A DNA stretch of 64,000 bases from Gymnothorax reevesii (Eukaryota > Chordata > Actinopteri > Anguilliformes > Muraenidae): contig CM056580.1 in the NCBI GenBank assembly GCA_029721435.1, positions 78,889,367 to 78,953,366 on the forward strand, in the 5' to 3' direction. Shown here one piece after another: positions 48,400-60,300 of this stretch (positions are counted from its first letter, which is position 1; each line of letters opens with the position of its first letter). The notes under the pieces are model-generated. The model was not told the origin of the DNA, did no database searches, and saw only the letters and a program-made list of their open reading frames with translations. The translations under genes were made by a program, and so were the position numbers.

Positions 48400-51300
48400 A
48401 CACTCACACAGGCCACTCTCAGCAGGTTCCACAGCTCCTTCTGTCTCCGCTCCTGCAGGCTCATCAGGGTTTTCTCACTCTGCTCCATGCTGCCGACTGC
48501 GCCTTCCACCCGTGGCAGCAACTCCATAACTCGCTGCCGGCATGCCACCGTCTTACTGCAGAACAGGCATCTCATGAAGTTCATATTCTCATGTCACTGC
48601 CATTTACTGCTATATTACTGTACATTCTCATGGGAGGCTGTGACAAATACATTCTAACTAGCAGTTCCAAAGCTCAAGAGTGGCACCAGGTCAATTGCCT
48701 TCCAGTGGCACTTCAACCAAGGGAGTAAGAGAAAGACAGAGGGGTTGAGGAGGACAGCCAAGGACGGGCAATGAATACAAAGGCCGTGATGTGTGTAAGC
48801 AGCTGACCAATCTGGGTCCAAATGAGCCACAGCTGACCTTTTTCTATCTCTGAAATAACTAAGGAACTGAGACTAACAAGAGTCAGGGATTGAATAGAAG
48901 GTTATTACAGATGTTGGCAAAAACTCAAGTTTACCTTAAACCCACTGGGCTGATGTGTATCTACAGGAAAAGGTGTGCCCACTTTCAATGCATTTGCCGA
49001 AAGGCAGGTCTGTAATGTGCCAGCACGACACAATGTATTACATTCCGGGATTGTACAGGCTTCTGAAAATGGCTTTTTTCAAAAGGTAGTGCCTCAAGGG
49101 TTCATGTACAACTGAGGTGTGTGTGCCCGGCTGTGTCATGGATGTAAGCCGCATTCATGTGTGTGTGCAACTGACGTGGCGTATGTTTAACCCTTTGGAG
49201 GCGTGCCCTCATTAGCGATTGTATATATCCGGTGAGTGCACGTGCGCGTGTGCGCGCATGTATATACCCCACCTGAGGTAAGTGTAGAAGTCTCGCAGCT
49301 TCCTCTCATAGAACTGTAGGGCCTGCAGCAGCAGACTCATGACTTCTTGACTGTCCCCGGGGCCCCGCTGGTCTGAGGAGGGAGGGCCACAGAGGATATC
49401 AACCCTTGCAGCTGAGCCCGCAGTCAGCAGTGCACAGAGCTACTGAGGGACTGAACAGAACCAGGACTGAAGCAGGGTTCTGCCCGCCAACCATTAGTCC
49501 CCTCCTAATGGCTTTATCTGTACTGTGATCTCAGTTCTGTCTCAGACCCTCGCTCTGAATGAAGCCAAAAAATGCATAAACAGTGGTGAACTATCCTGCC
49601 CTAAAGAGGATATAAAACTTCAACCCCTAGAGCCCTGAAATAATTTTTAAAAATTCTATATTTAATTTTCTTGTGCTGTTGAAATCCTGACATGATAGGA
49701 TTTCAACAGCTTTGATTTTGATATCTTACATCATTGAGCAACAATAGCTGCATTTAGTGCTCCAAGGGTTAATGCATTTGCAAATACCCATCAGCCTACG
49801 TAGACAAGTTTGTAAATGTTCCCTTTGAGATGTCGCAGACAAAGGACATCTGCAAAACATTATCTTTTATAAATGTCCAGTTATATAACCGTGCTCTACA
49901 TAGTGACCATAAATAATAAACACGCCAACACATTACTTTTGAGGTGGTTTAGCTATTTTTGATAACATCTGTGGAAAGGCACTCAAAGCCGAATACACAC
50001 AAACCTTTCTGCCTCTCCCTCAGTTTGCGGAACAGTTCCATGGCCTTTCCTTCACTGAGAAAACAAAACAGAATAGGCCAGCATGAGCCTGCATTTGTAA
50101 GACACACTGTTCGTAATGATTGGCTGCTCCCCTGTCCCCCCCAAATCCTGCATATCCAGAGCCCCGCCCCCTCCTTACAGTATGTCCAGGGTCTCGCTAC
50201 ATCGCCATGGCTGTCTCTGCAGGTCCACAATCTCCGTCTGCAGGGACGTCATCTCTTCATCCAGATCTGACACCTCATTGGCCTGAAGAACATACGGCGC
50301 GCCAACACAAACAAACACACACACACACACATATATACATGTTGTGTTTTCATGCTTTGTGGGGACATCTCCCAGCTTTATGTTCATTCTCTAACCCCTC
50401 TCTCTGACCTTAACCATAAGCGATACATGCTTATCCCCACCCTGACTTTCACCTCAGCCTAACCTAACCTTAACCTTAAGCTCAGCCACCTTGTTGGGAC
50501 CAGAAAATGTCCCCATGAGGATGAAGAAATCTGGCATTAGATCACTAGGGACATTTCATCCTCATAAGAGGTAGGTATGCCCATCCACTCACACATGTAC
50601 ACACATACACACACACACACGTAAATACATACATTCACCAGAGCAAACATTTGAAATTTCTGCTCCAGACCACTTAGCAGAAGCCACTTATTCTGAGTCA
50701 AGTCTCAGACGGAGGTGAGCACTGACCTGGAAACAGCTATTGGCCGTCTGCTCCATCTCCCTCCACACACTCAGCATTTTCTCTGAGGCTGAAAACATGT
50801 TAAGAAACAAACACTATTACAATCACTAATGCTACTGCCATCCTTAATCATTTGAGAAGGACAAAGAGTAGACTGTGGGTCACTCTTGTAAACTGTGGTG
50901 TTTTACGGAGTTGGAGTATGTGATACCGATGCCAGTGGTTCTCTGCTCCTGGTACTTGTCCATATCGATGTGCAGGCTGGTGTTGAAGAAGTCCAGTTTA
51001 GCGCGGAGGCAGTGGTGCATGGCGGCCATCTCATGCTTCTGCTTATAGAGAGAGCTGTGATGGCGCAACAAACTCATCCTGACGAAAGAGAGAGAGAGGA
51101 AGTGGAGCAGAAAGAAGGATGAGTGAAATGCAAGGGAAAGCACTTTTTGGTGCCAGACCTGCGGCCAAACCTCTGGGTGTTAAACAGTAGCGTGCTTTGT
51201 AGTGTGGCTGTGCTCTGCATATGATGTGTAATGTTAATATACGTAGTTATACTTAATGTACTGTGCGTGAGCAGAGAGTAAAGTGAGTTAATTCCATACA

Positions 51301-54300
51301 GTAAATGATGTGCATAGTGTATATTGCATATTGCTTATAATAGTGAGTGTATCGAGTATAGTGTATGTGTAGTGTATAATGGGTTTTGTGTGTAGTTTAT
51401 AAAGTCTGTGCATAGAGTGTTCCAAGTAGGAAGTGTAGTGTGTGTATATTGTTCAGTGTATACAGTATTCCACAAGTGTGCATATGGGGGTCCATTTTCC
51501 CATGCCATAAGTCGAATAAGAGTTGTCAGAAAGACAACAAAGCTCGCCGGGGGGGCAAGGTTAAAGGTTTTGTGCACGCGGATAGACGGACGCAGACGCG
51601 GACACGGACGCAGACGCGGACGCGAACGCCGGGGGTACGACAATAGCTCTCCGGACATTCGTCCCGGCGAGCTAAAAAAGCACGTAGCTACGCGCTTTTC
51701 AGCCTACGCGTATTCTCCCCACGACTTAAGTCTGTACATTACGCGCAAAAAACACTTAGGCGTATTCTCCCCCTGGCTTACGCGCTTTTTATTGTGAGCT
51801 CTTTTGAGGGCTGTATTAAGGTCAAGCGCCAACATCAGGTGAAATGGAATATTGCATTTGATTTCGGTTGGAGGCTGAATTTTAACATTAATTTTATTTT
51901 ATTTAACATGGTGAAGGTTGAGACATTCAATATTCAATTGTTCATTCTTATTTCTAAACTACATTTCTCATAACCATAATACATTATCAAACGAAATCAT
52001 CATATGATATTACGCAACAGCCTGTCCTCCAATTAGTTCAATTACTAACGCATTACAATCAATTACAAACATACCGGTGGTCATCAAGGTCACAATTGCG
52101 CTGTCGGTCCAGGCATCTGGGTCGTTCCAGAGAGTGGCTGGTGATGTCATGCACATATCACAGGCGTCTGTGTCAAGGTGTTTGACACAGTTGGTTGACG
52201 CTAAGCTGCACCACATCAGCCACTTTAAAATTCCCCGAAACACCAGCTGAAAGACGAGAGCTAAGAAGGGGTTCTACCAGGTCGTCAGGTTCCCCAGTGT
52301 TTTGGGAGCCATTGATTGTACTCACGTTGCAATCAGAACCCATTCCACAAATAAGAATATGTACAGAGACCGAAGACATCGGCACAGCATTAATGTTCAG
52401 GTTGTGTGCGATCATGACACACGCATATTAAGCATCTGCGCCAAATTCCCTGGCTCGGCCCATGACGCCTATGTACTGCACAACTGCTTGAAATGCCAAA
52501 AAAAACAATATATATTTGAAACCATATTAGGCTCGTTTCCAGTATCTATCTCAGTGATACTTTGAGTATTAGGCAAATAGAAATGACCATATTACATAAC
52601 CCTCCTTCATCCGTATCCACTCCAAGTTCTTCCCCATGTACCTCCACTGCAGAAAGAGTGGATGCCACCTCCTCCTCAGTGCAGTGAAATGAACCGGGGA
52701 TGATGGTTGCACACAACCTGTTGAGTGCACACTTCTCTGGTGTGCAAAGAGCCTGGCTTTTACAGCGCCTTGCAGATTTTTCCGCATGCGGGGTAAGAAT
52801 CCTTTGTTTGTAACAGCGTTGCCTTGTCCTTTAGTGGCAAACCCAACATAGGAGTAGTTTGAAATTTCAGGTGCGCAATTTCTAAATGAGATCATATAAA
52901 CTGTCATTGATTGTTATTTTTGTGTGACTGGACTGTTCTCTTTACTTGTCTTCTTCCCTGTCTTCCATGGAACAAACAAGCTGGTGTAGGAGGGGCACAT
53001 TTTCAATGCTCTGATTACGCTGGTTGAGAAGCGCTAAATTCTTTATTTATTAATTCATTATCGCGGTAAGTAATTTGTTTGCATAGCTCTAATGCCAAGG
53101 TGGCTAGAATAAGAAATAAAAAAAGAGATGTCTGCATTACTTCTTGTAATTGGCACAGATATACATAGGCCTAATATTACAGCGGCATATTGTCGGTCAG
53201 CTGATAAAACCTTGTATCTTCAAAATGATCAAATATGTGAAAAAATGAATATAAATAAATGAAAAAATATATAAATATATAAAATTAAAAAAAAATAATA
53301 AAATAATATAAATTGATAACTATAAAATTTATTAAATTTAATTCTGCATGTAAGAATAGTGGACATACAAATTTTTGTTTCTTATCAGTTTGGAGATACA
53401 AGGTTTTATCAGCAGGCCTACGACATTCAAATTTAAAGTCTGGTTTGCATTTTCCATGGACCACAACTGCATTTTCATGTTTAGTCAGAAAATCCTTGTT
53501 CCATGTTTTCCTGATAGCCATAATAATCAATGAGCTTTGTACAGAGTCTGCCTCTCCTTTGGATTAGTCACACCTCTTTCATAAGGCCACCTACATTCTC
53601 AAGTTAAGCACTGTGGGCGTGATCAAAGCACGTAGGGGCGAATACGCGTAACTCGAATACGCTTAACTCGAATCGCGTAAAAAAGGACTCACGCGCCGAT
53701 GGGAGAATAGACCCCATAGTGAATAGAGTATTGAGCACTATGTGATGTGTGTTTAGTATACAGGATACAGAGTACTATATGATCTGTGTATGGTGTACAG
53801 AGTATAAAGAAATGTATATATAAAACAGAGGAAAGAGTACTGCATATTGTGTGTATAGAGTACAGTAGAGTAATGGATCACGTGCGTATAATGTACACAG
53901 TTTTGAGTACTGAATATTGTGTACAGAGAATAAGGTACAATATGGTGTGTAGAGTGAACAGTAGGGTACCATATAATCTGTGTGTAGAGTACGGCACAGT
54001 ATAATGTGGGTATTATACACAGCTTAAGGTTAAGGTTTGGCCTACAGTAGAGTACTGTACAATGTGTGTATAGTGTACTGTAAACTACAGAATAATATGT
54101 GTACAGTGTACAGTAGTGTACAGTATAATGTGTGTATAGTGTACAGTAGAGTACTGTATGTGTGTATAGTGTACAGTAGAGTAAGTATAATGTGTGTATA
54201 GTGTACAGTAGAGTGCTGTATAATGTGTGTACAGTGTACAGTAGAGTACTGTATAATGTTTGTATAGTGGTACAGTAGAGTACTGTATGTGTGAATAGTG

Positions 54301-57300
54301 TACAGTAGAGTACAGTATAATGTGTGTATAGTGTACAGTTCAGTACTATATAATGTGTGTATAATGTACCGTAGAGTACTGTATAATGTGTGTATAGTGT
54401 ACAGTAGAGTATTGTATAATGTGTGTATAGTGTACAGTAGAGTACTGTATGTGTGTATAGTGTACAGTAGAGTACAGCATAAAGTGTGTATAGTGTACAG
54501 TAGAGTACTGTATGTGTGAATAGTGTACAGTAGAGTACAGTATAATGTGTGTATAGTGTACAGTACTGTATAATGTGTGCATAGTGTACAGTAGAGTACT
54601 GTATAATGTGTGTATAGTGTACAGTAGAGTACAGTATAATGTGTGTATAGTGTACAGTAGAGTAGAGTATAATGTGTGTATAGTGTAGAGTACTGTATGC
54701 ATGAATAGTGTGCAGTAGAGTACAGCATAATGTGTGTATAGTGTACAGTACTATATAATGTGTGTATAGTGTACAGTAGAGTACAGTATAATGTGTGTAT
54801 AGTGTACAGTAGAGTACTATATAATGTGTGTATAGTGTACAGTAGAGTACTGTATAATGTGTGTATAGTTACAGTGCAGTTTTCTGGCCCTGCTGCAGTC
54901 TCTGCCAGTCCTCCTTCAGGGTGCGGATGGTGTGCCAGGCCTGACCCCAGGTCCTCCGCAGGGGACTGTAGTGCAGCACGCGTTTAGGATCCGCCTCTAA
55001 ACAGCAGACAGCCATACGAGGGTAAGCGAGCTACAGAAACATTACAAACACTCTTCATCTTAAACATACAGGGTAAACTAGGCCTGTCCAATCTTATCCA
55101 AAAAGGGCATACTGTGGATGCAGATTTTTGTCACCTGATTATACTCTTCATTCAAGAAGTGAGTGGAATAAGGAGTTGTAGTACTGAGGTGTGTAATGTG
55201 AATATAGGCCACTAGATGGCAGTATTTACCTTTTTTTTTGTAAAGCTCAGACTGGAGTCATGTTTAGACATGTCCTGGACATGTCTGGGGCAAGTCTCAG
55301 AAAGTAAAAAAAAAAAGAGGTCTAAATGTGGGTGGGGTCTGCAAAAGAGTATATAAGGAAAAGAATTGAGACAGTAAAGTAGTAGGAGAAATTGCAAGAA
55401 GATGACCAGACCTGCCATTTTGTCAAGACCTGTGACGTTTCTTTTGTGGATTTCTTTGCCTGTGATTGAGCATTTTCGTCATCCAGGACATCACCAAGTC
55501 ACCCCACAAAAAGGGACTGTAAATATTTATGTTTTTGTATTCAATCTTGGTCTTTAGGTTAGTTAGTTGTTGGTTATTGTCTTTGTTTATTAAATGTGTT
55601 TAAGTTTTAAAAACTGTGTGTCATCCCTTGCTGTTGCTGTTGTTTTTAAATGTAATAACAAATTGGGGCCATAACAAATTGGGGGCTCAAGGTCCGGGAT
55701 AGACCATTGTGTGAGTAATTTATTGAAAATCTAACATTCCAAATTGTGAAATTGTTTTTGTGAATTTTCCTAGATATATATTGACAACAGCAATGGATGA
55801 TTTCTTGGCATCACCAACCGTAGGGGTTTTGAAGTCTTTTAAAAAGACAGAACTGCTAGAAATTTGCAGACAGTTGGAGCTGACAGAGGTAAAACCAGCC
55901 ATGCGAAAAGCAAGACTGGCTAGAGAGATAGTTGAATATTACATTGATGAAAATGTGTTTGCACCAGGAGATCTGGAACAGTTTCCAGTGGAAAATCCAA
56001 ATATAGAAATGGAACTTAAATTAAAAATGCTAGAGATTGAAAGGGAGGAAAGAGAAAAAGAAAGGGAGGAAAAAGAGAAAGAAAGGGAAGAAAGAGAAAA
56101 AGAAAGGGGGGAAAAAGAAAAACAAAGAGAATTTGAGAGGGAAGAAAAAGAAAAACAAAGGCAGTTTGAGTTAGAAAAATTAGCAAGAGAAGAAAAACAA
56201 AGAGAATTTGAGTTAGAAAAATTTGCAAGACAGAGAGATTTTGAATTAGAGAAACTCGATAGAGAAGAAAGACTCCAAATGGAGCAACTAAAAATTAAAA
56301 TAGCAATGAAAAATAAATTTTGTGCTAGTCAGGAGGTAAAACTGGTGCCTCCATTTTCGGAAAAGGATGTTGACAACTATTTCCAATATTTTGAAAAGGT
56401 AGCAAAGAGTTGCCAGTGGCCAAAGGAACACTGGCCTCTGATGTTGCAAACTGTCCTCAAGGGTAAAGCTCAACAAGCCTATTCGGCTTTGTCTGCAGAT
56501 GATTCCTCTGATTATGAGGTTGTCAAAAAGGTTATTTTGAGAGCTTATGAGTTGGTTCCAGAGGCTTACCGACAGAAATTCAGAGGTCTGAAGAAATCTG
56601 AAAATCAGACTTATGTTGAATTTGCTAATGAGAAGCAGGTTTGCTTTGAGCGCTGGTGTACTTCTATGGAGGTCAAGGATGATTTCAACTCACTAAAAGA
56701 GATGGTGTTAGTTGAAGAATTCAAGAACTGTGTTAAGGATGATGTTAAGACCTACCTTAATGAGAAGCAAGCACTGAACTTGCAATCAGCTGCCAAATTT
56801 GCAGATGAATATGTTCTCACTCATAAGTCTAAATTTCAGTCTAGCAGTAACAATAAATGGTCCCAATTTCAGAAAAAGGGTTACGGTGATACCCAAGATT
56901 CCGCGCCCAAAGACAAAGACAAATCTGGTGATGGTGCTCAGAAATCCAGTAATAGGTCTGATCAAAGTGTGAAAGCTGACAGTGACAAAAGTGGTCTAGT
57001 TTGCAGTTATTGCAAGAAATCTGGTCATGTTACAACTAACTGTTGGTTCCTTAAAGCTAAGAAAGAAAAAGAAAAGGATACCAAACCAAATGCCTTTGTG
57101 AAAACAAGGTTAGAAACCCCTGTAGTAGATAACCAATCTGCTAAATTGCCTGCTTCTTGTGGGGCTAAAAAGCCTAATGCAGCTGACTTCGTGAGGGAGG
57201 AATTTCTTCCATTTGTGTCAGAGGGATTTGTGGCTCTGAATGAGCATACTACTCCTGTCCCCATATATATCCTAAGGGATACCGGAGCTTCTCAGTCACT

Positions 57301-60300
57301 TTTGTTGATGGACTCCTTGGAGTTACGTGATGAGACCGCTTCAGGGGATTTCATACTTGTACAAGGTATTGAAGGGAGGACTGTATCTGTACCCCTGCGC
57401 TCTATATTCTTGAAGTCAGATTTAGTTACAGGACAGGTAAAGGTGGGACTTATGTCAAGTCTACCTATAAAGGGTGTTTCTCTGTTGCTAGGCAATGACC
57501 TGGCTGGGGGCAAAGTAGTTCCCCCTGTACATCTTACTTCACAGCCGAGCACTGAAAATGGGGATGAGGACCCATCTCTGTATCCTTCTTGCGCAGTGAC
57601 TCGTGCTATGGCCAAGAAGGCTAAAGAAGATGATGTTGTGGTGCCGTCCAGTACATTGAATAGTCAGGACTCAGGTGGTTCGCCTCATGACTCTGATTGG
57701 CCTACTATGGTTTCTCCGTTTGAGGACTTATCAGATACTTTTATCAGTTCTCTATTCAGCCAGCCGGATGGGTCTGGTGATTCTGATGTGTCTGGAGACT
57801 TGTCTCTGTCCAGAAAGCGGTTGATTGAGGAGCAAACTAATGATCCTGAAATTGGTGTACTAAAGAGGAGAGCCCTTCCTGAAAAAGAAATAGATGCAGT
57901 TCCAGTTGGGTATTATCTCAAGGATGGTGTGTTGATGCGGAAGTGGCGCCCTCCTGATATCCCTGCCAATGCAGATTGGGCAGTGGTCAGGCAAATTGTT
58001 GTTCCGAAGGTCTATAGGAATGAGATCTTAACAATGGCTCATAGTTTACCTTTAGGAGGTCATCTTGGTGTTAACAAGACTGTTGATAAGATCATGAAAC
58101 ACTTCTTTTGGCCTGGGCTTCGGAAAGACGTTTCCAACTTTTGCAAAACCTGTCACACTTGTCAGGTAGTTGGAAAACACCAGTTAGACCCACCTGTAGC
58201 TCCATTGCAGCCTATCCCAGCATTTGGGGAGCCATTCTCTAGGGTCATTGTTGATTGCGTTGGTCCATTACCCAAGACTAGATCTGGAAATCAGTACTTG
58301 TTGACAATCATGTGTGCATCTACCAGATTCCCTGAAGCCATACCTCTACGTAACATCAAGGCAACTGCAATCTCGAAGGCTTTGATAAAGTTCTTCACGT
58401 TGTTTGGCCTTCCCAGGGAAATTCAGTCAGACCAGGGTAGCAATTTCACTTCAGGATTGTTTCAGCAGGTTGTGTATGAACTAGGTGCAAAGCAGATTCT
58501 TTCTAGTGCCTATCATCCAGAAAGTCAGGGTGCCTTAGAGCGGTTTCATTCCACTCTCAAGACAATGATGAGGACTTATTGTAATGACCATGAGAAAGAC
58601 TGGGATGAAGGGGTTCATTTGCTGTTGTTTGCAGCTAGAGAAGCAGTGCAGGAGTCTACTGGATTCAGTCCATTTGAGCTAGTGTTTGGTCATGAAGTGA
58701 GAGGACCTTTGCTATTATTGAGTGAACAATGGCAAGAGAAAGAGCCGCATATCAGTCTGTTAGACTATGTTGGCAAGTTCAAGGAAAGATTGCGTGCAGC
58801 TTGTGACCTTGCCAAAGAGAACTTGAAATCAAGTCAGGGAAAAATGAAAACTTGGTATGATCATAAGGCTAGAAGCCGTGAGTTTAAACCAGGAGAAAAG
58901 GTCCTTGTGTTGTTTCCCTTGCAGTCCAATCCATTGCAGGCTAGATTTCATGGTCCTTATGAAATTCTGACAAAACTCAATGATCTCAATTACATTGTGA
59001 AGACTTCAGATAGGAGAAAACCAAAACAATTGTGTCACATTAACATGCTGAAGCCTTATCATGACAGAAATGCTAGGGTTGCAGCTGTCACTTTAGATTC
59101 TCCTATGGCTGAGATTTGTGAAGATGAGGGGGAGTTTCAAGATGTTGAACCTAGAATTAAAGCTGAAGTTCTTTCATGTAAATTGTCAAATTCTGAAGTG
59201 TTGCAAAATCTTGATGTAAAACTCCAGCACTTAGAACCCTCACAGAAAGATCAGTTTGAGAGGTTGATCAAGAAATATGAGGATCTGTTTCCTGATGTTC
59301 CAAAAAGAGTTTCTATAGCCTCTCATGATGTAGATGTTGGTGATGCCAAACCAATAAAACAGCATCCGTACCGGATGAATCCTGAAAAGAGAAAGATTGC
59401 TGAGAAAGAGGTTCAGTACATGTTAGAACATAATATTATCAGACCCTCTAACTCAGATTGGAGTTCACCCTGTGTGCTAGTTCCAAAACCTGATGGAAGT
59501 ACTAGATTCTGTACAGATTATCGCAAAGTCAATGCTGTAACTAGAACTGATGTGTTTCCAATACCTAGGATTGATGATTGTATTGATAGTGTAGGGCAAG
59601 CAAAGTTTCTGACCAAGATTGATTTATTGAAGGGTTATTGGTGTGTGCCTTTAACTGAGAGGGCCAAGAGCATCTCTGCTTTTGCCACACCATCTGGATT
59701 GTACCAGTATGAAGTCCTACTCTTTGGCATGAAAAATGCCCCAGCCACGTTCCAAAGGATGATACAGTCTACAATCGCCGGATTGCCACACACGGGTGCG
59801 TACATCGATGACCTGATCACATGGAGTGACTCCTGGGAAGAACATCTAAAAGATGTAGAGACGTTGTTCCAGCGCCTGACCCAGGCTAACCTGACTGTTA
59901 ACCTGAGCAAGAGTGACTTTGGTTGTGCTACTGTCACCTATCTTGGCTACGTCATAGGCCAGGGTAAGGTGGCACCCATAAATGCTAAAGTCCAAGCCAT
60001 CATGGACTTTCCAGTTCCTGACAACAAAAAAGCTTTGCGCCGCTTCCTTGGAATGATCGGGTACTACCGCAAGTTCTGCAAGAACTTTGCTGAGATTGCT
60101 CTCAGTCTAACTAACCAACTGAAGAAAGGCGTAAAGTTCACCTGGGATGATGCATGCCAGAGAGCCTTCGATCACCTGAAGTCTCTGCTGTGTCACTTCC
60201 CCGTGCTCAAATCTCCTGACTTCAACAAACCGTTCTCCATCGCGGTCGATGCTAGCGACCAAGCTTGTGGATCTGTGCTCCTACAGAGAAGTGACTCTGA

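Noticed and set aside
50460..50480. CTAACC/TTAACC words suggesting interstitial telomere repeats
   Set aside because: Only a few irregular words inside a known type of dispersed repeat; not TTAGGG arrays.
53220..53335. AT-rich stretch as a candidate matrix-attachment or origin region
   Set aside because: It is the centre of a small palindromic repeat nested in the Harbinger element; nothing else supports a special function.
54042..54728. 228-codon minus-strand open frame with repeated [11 protein letters not shown]
   Set aside because: It is a translation of the GT-rich minisatellite. Length and periodicity follow the repeat; no start context, splice signals or homology.
55760..55792. Upstream GTG start for the retrotransposon polyprotein
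   Set aside because: A GTG start is unlikely in a vertebrate mRNA; the first in-frame ATG is at 55793.
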